This document shows, piece by piece, positions 35,208 through 43,701 of a stretch of 64,000 bases of DNA. The DNA lies in contig CALBKM010000042.1 in the NCBI GenBank assembly GCA_937895705.1, forward strand, positions 71,050-135,049. Direction: 5' to 3'. The stretch is from an uncultured Clostridia bacterium. GTDB taxonomy: Bacteria > Bacillota > Clostridia > Lachnospirales > Lachnospiraceae. Within the stretch, counting starts at the first letter, position 1; each line of letters starts with the position of its first letter. The notes beneath the pieces were generated by a model. The model saw only the letters and a list, made by a program, of their open reading frames with translations, did not search any database and was not told where the DNA came from. The position numbers and the translations under genes are program-made.

Positions 35208-36800
35208 TTAATAATTACTATAGATAAAGTTTGACGCCACATAGCCGATTCCGTAAGCACCGAACAGGATAATTGCCACCGTCCCTAGGGACGCAATCGC
35301 CACCCGGACAAACATCGGCTTCGCATTAATAAGATCACGTACACTATGTCCCTTTTCTTCCAGGAACGACACGATAAAGAGAAGGATACATCCGAGCAAT
35401 GCCGGCAAATACCTCATGAAATCTCCCGCCTGTACCATCTGTCCGGTAAAAGAAAAGAACGAAGCCCCAGAAGAGCGGATTCCGAACATGGTAAGTAGCA
35501 TACTGCCTGCAATTGCAATATTGGAAGGAAGTGAAATCACTCTGGCAATCGTAATAATCAGGAACGTACGCACACTGCGGAAGATTCGGAAGAACACCGA
35601 CTCATCCATATGTAACGGTTTGCGGATTTTCACAAAAAGCGGCTCACACAGTGTGGATATGAGTACGACAACACCGTTGAACACACCAAAAAGAACCTCT
35701 CCCCAGTTTGCTCCGTGCCAAATTCCGATAATTGTAAATAATATCAAAGAAAGAACACCCACCGGAACGGTCTTCGCAATAAACTTTCCGAATTTCTTCT
35801 TTACAAACTTATTCACCTTTGAATATCCCTTTGACAAAGCAACCGGATAAAAGAAATAATCCTTCAACCAGTTACCGAGAGAAATATGCCACCGGTTCCA
35901 ATAGTCTGTTAAGTTAATTGCAAAATACGGACGTTTGAAATTAATATCCAGTGTAATACCAAACATCTGGGATACGCCTCTCGACACGTCAATACCGCCC
36001 GAAAAGTCAGTATAAAGCTGAATTCCCCAGACAAACATTCCGAGCCAAAGCTCAATTCCCGAAAGCGTTGCCGTATTCTTAAGCATTGCGCCCACAATAG
36101 CCGCAACACTGTCCGCTATCACCATCTTCTTAAAAAGTCCCCAGAGAACCAACTGAAATCCGTCACGTAAATTTTTATATTCTGCCTTACGTTCCGCAAA
36201 AAGTTGTGAAGCCAGCTGATCAAACCTTGGAATAGGTCCCTGTATGATTTGCGGAAAATAAGTAAGATAAAGAAAGAACTTTGCAAAATTTCTTTCCGGT
36301 TCGTATTTTCCACGGTTTACATCTACCACATAGCCAACCGCAGAGAAGGTATAAAAAGAAAGACCGAGCGGAAGCACAAAAGAGAAAAGCGGGAGTGCGG
36401 ATTCTTGCGGCAAAAACGTATTGATATTGGATAATACAAAATCCAAATATTTCAATACAATCAGGATGCCCAAATCTACCGCCACGGCACAAAGCATGAA
36501 CGCTCTGGATTTGCGTTCGTTCTTTTTTATGGCAATACGCACTTCGTCCGCCGATAACGTTTGCTTCAGTTCAGGCAGTTTCCCGGCAAATTCCCTCTTA
36601 TTTTTGTGTGCTAAAATTGCCGTGATATACGTTGTAAACGCCGTAATCACAACATAAAGTATATATTTTACTCCCGAAAAAAGATAAAAAACAACGCTTC
36701 CGATCAGTAAGACAATCCATTGGATTTTTTTCGGAGCCACATAATAAACCAGGAGCAAAACAAGACAAAACAGTGCAAACACAAGAGAAGTATACGTCAT
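35208..36800 (-). CDS. MBOAT family membrane acyl/aminoacyl transferase (DltB-like)
   Basis: 530 residues with about ten to twelve membrane segments. The MBOAT signature is clear: LTDYWNRWHISLGNWLKDYFFYP and FTIIGIWHGANWGEVLFG, the latter holding the invariant catalytic histidine. In the Dlt and alginate systems such proteins pass an acyl or D-alanyl group from carrier protein across the membrane to an extracellular acceptor. It starts 10 bases after the carrier protein gene (AAGGGGAAAATC ribosome site). The length exceeds classical DltB (~400) and is closer to AlgI/PatA-type MBOATs (~470-530). Confidence 0.88.
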   Translation of the reverse strand: MTYTSLVFALFCLVLLLVYYVAPKKIQWIVLLIGSVVFYLFSGVKYILYVVITAFTTYITAILAHKNKREFAGKLPELKQTLSADEVRIAIKKNERKSRAFMLCAVAVDLGILIVLKYLDFVLSNINTFLPQESALPLFSFVLPLGLSFYTFSAVGYVVDVNRGKYEPERNFAKFFLYLTYFPQIIQGPIPRFDQLASQLFAERKAEYKNLRDGFQLVLWGLFKKMVIADSVAAIVGAMLKNTATLSGIELWLGMFVWGIQLYTDFSGGIDVSRGVSQMFGITLDINFKRPYFAINLTDYWNRWHISLGNWLKDYFFYPVALSKGYSKVNKFVKKKFGKFIAKTVPVGVLSLILFTIIGIWHGANWGEVLFGVFNGVVVLISTLCEPLFVKIRKPLHMDESVFFRIFRSVRTFLIITIARVISLPSNIAIAGSMLLTMFGIRSSGASFFSFTGQMVQAGDFMRYLPALLGCILLFIVSFLEEKGHSVRDLINAKPMFVRVAIASLGTVAIILFGAYGIGYVASNFIYSNY

Positions 36801-36810
36801 GATTTTCCCC

Positions 36811-37044
36811 TTAGTTACCGTTTGACAAGCGTTCTACCAAAGCTGTCATAGCGGAGAGCGTATTAAAGTTTTCCGGTACGAGGTCCACTACAGTGATATT
36901 GATATCAAAGGTGCTGTTTAACTCACTTACCAGAGAAACAATATCAAAGGAGTCCAGCAAACCGTCATCAATCAATGCAGTCTCAGTCTCATAATCATTA
37001 TCCGAGTTGATGTCAATAAGTATTTCGAGGATTTTTTCTTTCAT
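36811..37044 (-). CDS. Acyl/aminoacyl carrier protein (DltC-like)
   Basis: 77 residues, MKEKILEILIDINSDNDYET onward. LIDDGLLDSFDIVSLVSEL contains the phosphopantetheine attachment serine S32 following D31. The acidic, helical profile matches DltC-type carrier proteins. A start at 37044 is chosen because an upstream extension lacks a ribosome site; GAAGG lies 8 bases before it. First gene of the operon, behind the promoter at 37104-37132. Confidence 0.87.
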   Translation of the reverse strand: MKEKILEILIDINSDNDYETETALIDDGLLDSFDIVSLVSELNSTFDINITVVDLVPENFNTLSAMTALVERLSNGN

Positions 37045-37103
37045 AGGTAAACCTTCTTCTTTCTGTAAAATTTGTGCATAGTAAACGACAATACACAAAT
37101 TTA

Positions 37104-37132
37104 ATTATAGCATATCGTGTCGGAATTGAAAA
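37104..37132 (-). promoter_or_regulatory. Promoter of the Dlt-like operon
   Basis: A perfect TATAAT (37104-37109) with TTTTCA (37127-37132) at a 17-base spacer, 60 bases before the carrier protein start. Confidence 0.7.
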
Positions 37133-37205
37133 GAACTTTTGAAAAAATGTAGGTTGACTGGAAGGGGCGGCGTATTGGTAATAAGAATTTTCAAATTACA
37201 GACAA

Positions 37206-37251
37206 CAAAACAGGGCACCTCAAACCGAATCACATCCGGTCTGAAATGCCC
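37206..37251 (-). terminator. Terminator of the GGGtGRT gene unit
   Basis: An imperfect 15-bp stem (GGGCATTTCAGACCG, 37237-37251, with CGGTTTGAGGTGCCC, 37213-37227) is followed by TGTTTTGTTG on the minus strand. Confidence 0.8.
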
Positions 37252-37278
37252 TATTTAAGCCATTCTATGCAGTTTTAA

Positions 37279-38289
37279 TTAAAACTTACCAGCCTCTGCA
37301 GCTTCCTGAATGGAAACTGCTACAGCTACGGTCATACCAACCATCGGGTTGTTACCTGCACCGATAAGACCCATCATTTCTACATGAGCCGGAACGGAGG
37401 AAGAACCTGCGAACTGTGCATCGGAGTGCATACGACCAAGGGTATCGGTCATACCGTAGGAAGCCGGACCTGCTGCCATGTTATCCGGATGAAGGGTACG
37501 TCCGGTACCGCCGCCGCTTGCTACGGAGAAGTACTTCTTACCAGCTTCGTTTCTTTCCTTCTTGTAGGTACCTGCCACCGGGTGCTGGAATCTGGTCGGG
37601 TTGGTGGAGTTACCGGTAATGGAAACGTCTACGTTCTCCTTCCACATGATTGCAACGCCTTCCGGAACGCTGTTTGCGCCGTAGCAGTTAACCTTGGAAC
37701 GAAGACCGTCGGAGTAAGCCTTACGGAAAACTTCCTTAACTTCGTTGGTATACGGATCGTACTCGGTCTCTACATAGGTGAAACCGTTGATACGGGAAAT
37801 GATCTGAGCTGCGTCCTTACCGAGACCGTTTAAGATAACGCGGAGCGGCTTCTGGCGAACCTTGTTTGCCTTCTCTGCGATACCGATTGCGCCCTCTGCC
37901 GCTGCGAAGGACTCGTGACCTGCTAAGAAGCAGAAACAGTCGGTCTCTTCCTCAAGGAGCATCTTACCGAGGTTACCGTGACCAAGACCTACCTTACGGG
38001 TATCTGCTACGGAACCCGGAATACAGAATGCCTGTAAACCTTCACCGATTGCTGCTGCAGCGTCTGCTGCCTTCTTGCAGCCCTTCTTGATTGCGATTGC
38101 AGCACCTACGATGTAAGCCCAGCAAGCGTTCTCGAAGCAAATCGGCTGAATGCCCTTAATCTGATCATAAACGTTCAGACCGGCATCCTTCGTAATCTTT
38201 TCAGCTTCTTCAATGGAAGCGATGCCGTACTCTTTTAATACAGCATTGATTTTGTCAATTCTTCTTTCATATGATTCAAACAAAGCCAT
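37279..38289 (-). CDS. GGGtGRT protein
   Basis: 336 residues of a Clostridia family named for the motif visible here as SVASGGGTGRTLHPDN (about 267-282). Other conserved parts are YIVGAAIAIKKGCKKAADAAAAIGEGLQAF and a C-terminal GLIGAGNNPMVGMTVAVAVSIQEA. There is no signal or membrane segment of clear strength. The function is unknown. It lies 28 bases downstream of an iron-sulfur scaffold-like gene, with which the family is repeatedly found. Codon choice is narrow (GGT, GCT, AAG, GAG preferred) compared with neighbours, suggesting high expression. Confidence 0.85.
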   Translation of the reverse strand: MALFESYERRIDKINAVLKEYGIASIEEAEKITKDAGLNVYDQIKGIQPICFENACWAYIVGAAIAIKKGCKKAADAAAAIGEGLQAFCIPGSVADTRKVGLGHGNLGKMLLEEETDCFCFLAGHESFAAAEGAIGIAEKANKVRQKPLRVILNGLGKDAAQIISRINGFTYVETEYDPYTNEVKEVFRKAYSDGLRSKVNCYGANSVPEGVAIMWKENVDVSITGNSTNPTRFQHPVAGTYKKERNEAGKKYFSVASGGGTGRTLHPDNMAAGPASYGMTDTLGRMHSDAQFAGSSSVPAHVEMMGLIGAGNNPMVGMTVAVAVSIQEAAEAGKF

Positions 38290-38317
38290 GATATGTATCC
38301 TCCTGATTTATTTTAGA

Positions 38318-39010
38318 TTATTCCTCTCTCGGGTCGATAATCTTGACAGCGTCTGCCACACGACCATACTGACCCTTAGACTTCTCGTAAGCGGTATTCG
38401 GATCGTCACCCTTCTTGATGAAATCCGTCATCTTACCAAGGTTTACGAACTGATAACCGATGATCTGGTCGTCAGCATCAAGAGCGATACCGGTTACATA
38501 ACCTTCTGCCATCTCAAGGTAACGCGGTCCCTTCTTTAAAGTGCCGTACATGGTACCAACCTGGGAACGAAGGCCCTTACCGAGGTCCTCAAGACCAGCA
38601 CCGATCGGAAGACCGTCCTCGGAGAATGCACTCTGGGTACGACCGTAAACGATCTGTAAGAAGAGCTCTCTCATAGCGGTGTTGATAGCGTCACATACAA
38701 GGTCGGTGTTTAATGCTTCCATTACCGTAAGACCCGGTAAAATCTCGGAAGCCATAGCTGCGGAATGGGTCATACCGGAGCAACCGAGGGTCTCAACCAA
38801 TGCTTCCTGGATAATACCATCCTTTACATTTAAGGTCAGCTTACATGCACCCTGCTGCGGAGCACACCAGCCGACACCGTGTGTCAAACCGGAAATATCC
38901 TTAACTTCCTTTGCCTGTACCCACTTTGCTTCCTCCGGAATCGGAGCTGCTCCGTGATGTACGCCCTGTGCTACCGGGCACATCTTTTCTACTTCGTGTG
39001 AATAAATCAT
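38318..39010 (-). CDS. Iron-sulfur cluster assembly scaffold-like protein, partner of GGGtGRT
   Basis: 230 residues from MIYSHEVEKMCPVAQGVHHG, with GAAAGGAG at good distance. The central VETLGCSGMTHSAAMASEIL (about 90-110) resembles the cysteine-containing core of IscU/NifU scaffolds (GCxxxxASA), and GVGWCAPQQGACKLTLNV supplies further cysteines. The C-terminal half is not IscU-like. It precedes the GGGtGRT gene in one transcript. Whether it truly carries a cluster is untested. An alternative longer start at 39082 lacks a ribosome site. Confidence 0.75.
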   Translation of the reverse strand: MIYSHEVEKMCPVAQGVHHGAAPIPEEAKWVQAKEVKDISGLTHGVGWCAPQQGACKLTLNVKDGIIQEALVETLGCSGMTHSAAMASEILPGLTVMEALNTDLVCDAINTAMRELFLQIVYGRTQSAFSEDGLPIGAGLEDLGKGLRSQVGTMYGTLKKGPRYLEMAEGYVTGIALDADDQIIGYQFVNLGKMTDFIKKGDDPNTAYEKSKGQYGRVADAVKIIDPREE

Positions 39011-39059
39011 GCCTAGACTCCTTTCAATACATCTTGCAATATTAGTGTTCGCATCTTGC

Positions 39060-39085
39060 GGAGAATGTGATATCTTTAACAAATC
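39060..39085. promoter_or_regulatory. Possible Rex-type operator upstream of the scaffold gene
   Basis: In the 347-base gap 39011-39357, minus-strand TTGTTAAAGATATCACAT matches one full half-site (TTGTTAA) of the Rex operator and 4 of 7 bases of the other. Rex itself is encoded at 53032-53730. The rest of the gap holds the dCMP deaminase promoter and no gene that I can see. Confidence 0.3.
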
Positions 39086-39247
39086 ACCTCATACGCACCT
39101 GCGCACACTCCTTTCCTATTTTCTCACAAAAATGCGATTTCGTCTATACCTTTTTTGTCAAAATTTCAGATTTTCAAAAGAAACGGCACTTTCTACAATT
39201 AATTTCCCTTCCCGTCACCACTTTTTTATCAAATTACCAAAAAGAAA

Positions 39248-39276
39248 TTGCGGGATTTCCTACTCTGTGCTACACT
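39248..39276 (+). promoter_or_regulatory. Promoter of dCMP deaminase gene
   Basis: TTGCGG (39248-39253) and TACACT (39271-39276) with a 17-base spacer on the plus strand. Confidence 0.65.
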
Positions 39277-39357
39277 GAGTATATGGGGACAAGATACTTT
39301 GTATGAACAAAACTTTCTGCCTTGTATTTTACAAATATATATACTTACGGAGGAGCT

Positions 39358-39837
39358 ATGAAGAAACAGGATTACTTGAAATGGGACGAATATTTTATGG
39401 GAATCGCCATGCTTTCCGCCATGCGGAGCAAGGACCCGAACACCAGCGTAGGCGCCTGCATCGTCAGTCAGGACAATAAGATTCTTTCGGTGGGCTACAA
39501 CGGCATGCCGGCAGGCTGCTCCGATGACGAATATCCGTGGGAGCGCGAGGGAAGCGCTTTGGAAACAAAATACTTCTACGTGTGCCATGCGGAGCTAAAC
39601 GCGATTTTAAACTACACCGGCGTCAATATGCGGGGTGCCAAAGTCTATACCACCCTGTTCCCGTGTAACGAATGTACCAAGGCTCTTATTCAGACCGGCA
39701 TCTCCGAGGTCATCTACCACTCGGACAAATATGCGGAGACCGACTCCGTACGGGCCTCCAAGCGGATGTTTGACTCCGCCGGAGTGACCTACCGCAAATA
39801 CCAGCCGATCAATCGGTTGGTGACAATTCCGCTGTAA
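39358..39837 (+). CDS. dCMP deaminase (ComEB family)
   Basis: 159 residues. It deaminates dCMP to dUMP for thymidylate synthesis. The zinc site is intact: CHAELNAIL (His and catalytic Glu) and PCNECTKALI (two Cys). MGIAMLSAMRSKDPNTSVGACIV and VGYNGMPAG are family features. GGAGGAGCT places the start at 39358; upstream in-frame codons are not supported. It stands alone on the plus strand and ends at a hairpin (39846-39874). Confidence 0.92.
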   Translation: MKKQDYLKWDEYFMGIAMLSAMRSKDPNTSVGACIVSQDNKILSVGYNGMPAGCSDDEYPWEREGSALETKYFYVCHAELNAILNYTGVNMRGAKVYTTLFPCNECTKALIQTGISEVIYHSDKYAETDSVRASKRMFDSAGVTYRKYQPINRLVTIPL

Positions 39838-39845
39838 ACATTATA

Positions 39846-39874
39846 GGGCTGCCACAGTTACCTGTAGGCAGCCC
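39846..39874. terminator. Hairpin between dCMP deaminase and histidine kinase genes
   Basis: GGGCTGCC / GGCAGCCC stem with a 13-base loop. T tracts are poor on both sides, but the position between convergent genes suggests termination. Its 18-base 5' portion recurs exactly at 43988-44005. Confidence 0.55.
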
Positions 39875-39880
39875 ATCCCT

Positions 39881-41605
39881 CTACTTCTCATCTTCCTCAT
39901 ACATCGATTTCGGGAATCCTACCTCCACCTTAAATAAATCGCCGTCCGTTTCAATCCGGAAGCTTCCGCCCTGCACCTCTGTAAGACTTTTTGCGATGGC
40001 CAGTCCCAAACCGGATCCTTCCGTATTGCGGGATGCGTCTCCCCGTACAAAGCGTTCCGTCAATTCCTCCGCATCCACCGTCAATTCCATAGCGGATACG
40101 TTTTTAAGTTCCGCATAATACCAGTCCGTCTTTTCGTAAACCCGGACAAATACACGGCTTCCCGGCATAGCATACTTGGAAATATTGATAAACAGATTCT
40201 CAAAAATGCGGTAAGTCTTCTGCCCATCCACATATACCTTACAATCCTCCTCCGGCATCGTCTGTCGCAAGCTGAGATTTGCCTTTTCAAACAGCTCCTC
40301 GTATTCCACCGCTGCCTGTTTCACCAGCTTCACCAAATCCACTTCTGCCTGCTGTAGTTCTACGTTATTGCTTGCAGCTTTGCTTACCTCAAACAAATCC
40401 TCGATTAATACCTTTAAGCGGTTGGACTTCTGCTCCAAAGTTGTAATATAAGAGGCCCTTTCTTTCTCTGTAATGTCCTCGCCTTTCAAAAGCTCCACGT
40501 AGGTCAAAATCGCAGTGAGCGGCGTCTTTAAATCATGGGACACATTGGTAATCAGTTCCGTTTTCATCCGCTCGCTTTTTACTTCTTCCTCTACTGCGGT
40601 ACGGAAACCCTCCTTAATCCGTGATAATCCCTCGCCCAGCGACCGGAACCGTCCGAAGTCTCCTTCCGCCTGTCCCATCAAATCACCGGTTGCGATTTCT
40701 TCCACTTCCCGAAGCACCTCTTGATATTCTCTCTCGGCCTTCTTATATCGCTTCCTAAAAAAAAGAAACAGTGCTATCGAATACACCAGCAACAGAGGAA
40801 TTCCGATAAACCAGTGCCATGTACAACCAAGCAATACTACCAATAATATTGCAAACTGAAGCAACACCGCTTTACGAAGAATCTTCACTGTCTTTTCCGA
40901 AAAATCTATCGCATCCAGTTCTTCCACAAACCGACGCCATCCCTTTACACAAGCCTTGACAATGAGATACAACAGGCTGTATTCCTTGACATATCCTTTC
41001 ACGCCAAGCGTAAACAACGGCCATAAATACCAACTACAAAAGAGGAAATAAATACATACTCCCAGCACCGGCAACACAATTCCCGGCACGAAATCCATCT
41101 GTGTTATCTTCTGATACATTTCCCATTCCTGCCAGGTATACAAATGTTCAAAATACCATTCGAATTTTTGAAACAGCAAAGGCAGGCACACAAGGGCTGC
41201 CAACACCAGCTCCGCCACATAGGCAATCCCCTTACGGTGAGGATTCTCCGCATCCTTCCAGATGCGCTTATTCCGTAACAGCGCTACTAAAAGGAACATG
41301 CAAAGGGCAATCCCCGACACCCAAATCAACAGTCCGTAGCGGATAAGAAAATGTGCCGTTTCCTGACTGATTTCAAACTGCGTAAGATCGGATAGTGTTG
41401 TACAATAATATAACTTACCACCCATGCTTTTCTTATAGGTCCATCTGCCGACTTTAACAGCACCTCTCCAAAATCCCGGATTCGCTGACATATTTACCAT
41501 CGCAAGATACCACATTGTCAGAACCCCGGCTGTTGCCATAATACCTCCAAGGATAATCCCTATCAGCCAACGTATCTTATTTTTGTTTTTCGAGCTTATA
41601 GCCAA
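39881..41605 (-). CDS. Sensor histidine kinase
   Basis: 574 residues. The N-terminal ~300 residues contain about six hydrophobic segments (first 12-35; others around 85-110, 125-145, 175-200, 245-285), then a HAMP-like helix. HisKA with the phospho-accepting histidine in NVSHDLKTPLTAIL (about 353) and HATPase with IFENLFINISKYA (N box, partly degenerate) and GSGLGLAIAKSL follow. The frame begins at a TTG at 41605, overlapping the response regulator by 29 bases; an ATG at 41539 with GGAGG is possible but would cut the first helix. It pairs with 41577-42272. Signal unknown. Confidence 0.87.
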   Translation of the reverse strand: MAISSKNKNKIRWLIGIILGGIMATAGVLTMWYLAMVNMSANPGFWRGAVKVGRWTYKKSMGGKLYYCTTLSDLTQFEISQETAHFLIRYGLLIWVSGIALCMFLLVALLRNKRIWKDAENPHRKGIAYVAELVLAALVCLPLLFQKFEWYFEHLYTWQEWEMYQKITQMDFVPGIVLPVLGVCIYFLFCSWYLWPLFTLGVKGYVKEYSLLYLIVKACVKGWRRFVEELDAIDFSEKTVKILRKAVLLQFAILLVVLLGCTWHWFIGIPLLLVYSIALFLFFRKRYKKAEREYQEVLREVEEIATGDLMGQAEGDFGRFRSLGEGLSRIKEGFRTAVEEEVKSERMKTELITNVSHDLKTPLTAILTYVELLKGEDITEKERASYITTLEQKSNRLKVLIEDLFEVSKAASNNVELQQAEVDLVKLVKQAAVEYEELFEKANLSLRQTMPEEDCKVYVDGQKTYRIFENLFINISKYAMPGSRVFVRVYEKTDWYYAELKNVSAMELTVDAEELTERFVRGDASRNTEGSGLGLAIAKSLTEVQGGSFRIETDGDLFKVEVGFPKSMYEEDEK

Positions 41606-42272
41606 CGCCCCACACCACCTTTACATATTTGGGATTTTTCGGGTTCACTTCGATTTTCTCCCGAAGATTTCTCACATGTACCATGACCGTATCTGTATTT
41701 ACCGCCCGCTCGTTCCAGACACTTTCATAAATCTCCTCTGCGGAAAACACCCGCCCCGGATGCTTTATCAGTAACAACAATATTTTAAATTCCATGGGGG
41801 TAAGCTTTACCGGATTGCCGTCCACGGTTACCTCCACCGCGTCTTCATCCACCTCCAGTCCGCCTTCCACATGGCGGCGAGTTCCCGTATCCTGCCGGGG
41901 CAACCCGAACTTCAGATAACGTCGCAAATGGGAATTCACTCTCGCCATCAACTCTAATGGTGTAAAAGGCTTTGTGACATAATCATCCGCTCCGATATTC
42001 AGTCCCATCACCTTGTCGGTTTCTTCCGACTTAGCGGACAACATAATCACCGGAAAATCGTAGGTTTCACGCAACCGCATTGTCATGGTAATTCCGTCCA
42101 TCCGCGGCATCATAATATCCACAATGGCAAGGTGAATCTCGTTTTCCTCCATCAGTTCAAGACCGCGAATTCCATCCTCGGCCTTATATACCCGGTATCC
42201 CTGACTCTTCAAAAAAATCTCGATACCGTCCCTGATTTCACGGTCATCCTCAACCACTAATATGTTATACAT
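41577..42272 (-). CDS. OmpR-family response regulator
   Basis: 231 residues. The receiver domain (1-115) has the phospho-acceptor aspartate in LAIVDIMMPRMDG (about 52), the acidic pair VVEDDRE near the start and K in VTKPF (about 102). The winged-helix DNA-binding domain (about 130-230) has LTPMEFKILLLLIKHPG and VMVHVRNLREKIE. It is followed by and overlaps its cognate histidine kinase gene. Targets are unknown. Confidence 0.93.
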   Translation of the reverse strand: MYNILVVEDDREIRDGIEIFLKSQGYRVYKAEDGIRGLELMEENEIHLAIVDIMMPRMDGITMTMRLRETYDFPVIMLSAKSEETDKVMGLNIGADDYVTKPFTPLELMARVNSHLRRYLKFGLPRQDTGTRRHVEGGLEVDEDAVEVTVDGNPVKLTPMEFKILLLLIKHPGRVFSAEEIYESVWNERAVNTDTVMVHVRNLREKIEVNPKNPKYVKVVWGVGYKLEKQK

Positions 42273-42552
42273 GTGAGCCCTCCGCCTTTATCTTCCTCTT
42301 GTCTCTATTATACGACATTTGCCCTTATGATACAATTCTTTCTCCTTAATCCTACCATAGAAAACAAAAGAAAAACTGTGGAAAAAGCGAAAGAAATTCG
42401 AAAGAAAACTGTGGATAGAAACTCCTACTCCTCCATCATTGCCTCGGCAATGCTCCGGCAACAGATCAGCTTTCCTTCCCGGTGTGGTTTAATAAGAAGA
42501 GGGCATTTTGACCGAACACCGGGAAGTCACTGATTAACCAAAGAACGGAAAC

Positions 42553-43581
42553 TTACTGAAACCGAAACAACCTCTCCGCAATAAAGGTTCCACCGTCGTA
42601 GGTCTCATCAAAAAAAACAAATGTCAGATGAGCATAGTCCTCCGCCTGCTTTTCAGTTGTAATCGGCAAGGTCACATTTAAATCCGCTTCGCCGAGTACT
42701 AAACTGCCGATGGTATTTCCGTCCCAGGCTCCGATCGGCTGACCGTTCTTAAGTACCAGTACCATCGCTTGTCGTGCCACAGCTCCCGTTTCTCCTCTGA
42801 CGTTCGGAAACGACATCTTTATTTCACTGTCCGTTGCTACATTCATGCATCGCTTGGCTTCTTCAAAGGATATTTTCTCATACAAAAAGTCCTGCGTTTT
42901 TCCCAACCAATGTCTAACTTCTCTGTCATCCTTTCCGTCGCTTGTCACTACTTCGCTTCCGGAAAGTTCTCTGACGTCATATCCATAGTCTGTACTGCAA
43001 GTTTGTTCTACCTCCGAGACAAAAATCCGGCTGATACTTGCCGCCGAAGCATGACCGCTCGGATAATATACCGCCATATGTACAGCAAGTTCATTATCAC
43101 CCTTCACAAGACTGCAATCCTCCACGGAAAGAGCATCCGTAAGCTCAACTCCCATAGGTTTTTCCGTCATCAAGAGTCCGTTCTCTGATTTCTGCCCGCC
43201 CAAAGTAAAGTCACAGATTTCGTCATTTATCGTAACAAGTACCACGGTATTCATCGTTTTCTCTCCCTCATACTCACCCTCAGTAAAAGAGTAGTTCAGG
43301 AATACATTCAAAGTTCCGTCCTTTGTTGTTACTGCCCGGTCCAACATCACATTTTTCACTACCTCTTCCGTCCGGTTCATATTCCCCTTAACATTGCTCT
43401 TCCAAAGATTTATCCCTCCGCCATAGCCGCCCGGCATGGAACCGTCCGCCCAGTTGGACCAATCCGGCGCCAGCGTCGGGAACGGGTATTGCTCTCCTCC
43501 TGCTTCTCCGGAACAGGCTCCCGCACCGCACATGAGTAACATAGCAACCAGCATAACAACACTTAATATTCTTTTCTTCAT
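42553..43581 (-). CDS. Lipoprotein, function unknown
   Basis: 342 residues. The signal peptide MKKRILSVVMLVAMLLMCGAG ends at a lipobox-like GAGACSGEAG (C23). The mature protein is beta-rich without repeats or catalytic motifs that I recognise. Its size and position after a two-component system gene pair (separated by 280 bases, same strand) do not reveal a role. AGGAAAGACA precedes the start. Codon use resembles neighbours. Confidence 0.75.
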   Translation of the reverse strand: MKKRILSVVMLVAMLLMCGAGACSGEAGGEQYPFPTLAPDWSNWADGSMPGGYGGGINLWKSNVKGNMNRTEEVVKNVMLDRAVTTKDGTLNVFLNYSFTEGEYEGEKTMNTVVLVTINDEICDFTLGGQKSENGLLMTEKPMGVELTDALSVEDCSLVKGDNELAVHMAVYYPSGHASAASISRIFVSEVEQTCSTDYGYDVRELSGSEVVTSDGKDDREVRHWLGKTQDFLYEKISFEEAKRCMNVATDSEIKMSFPNVRGETGAVARQAMVLVLKNGQPIGAWDGNTIGSLVLGEADLNVTLPITTEKQAEDYAHLTFVFFDETYDGGTFIAERLFRFQ

Positions 43582-43701
43582 TGTCTTTCCTCCTTTTTTA
43601 TCCTGATATGAGATTATCAGATAAATCGAAAGACCAACTTCAGAAAAAACAAAAGAATTTCAAAAGAAAAAGAAAGGGCTGCCATAACAGACTGGAGCGA
43701 A

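Noticed and set aside
38690..38790. Assignment of the scaffold-like protein as NifU/IscU
   Set aside because: Only the GCSG-type core resembles IscU; the C-terminal half and overall length differ, so a gene symbol would mislead.
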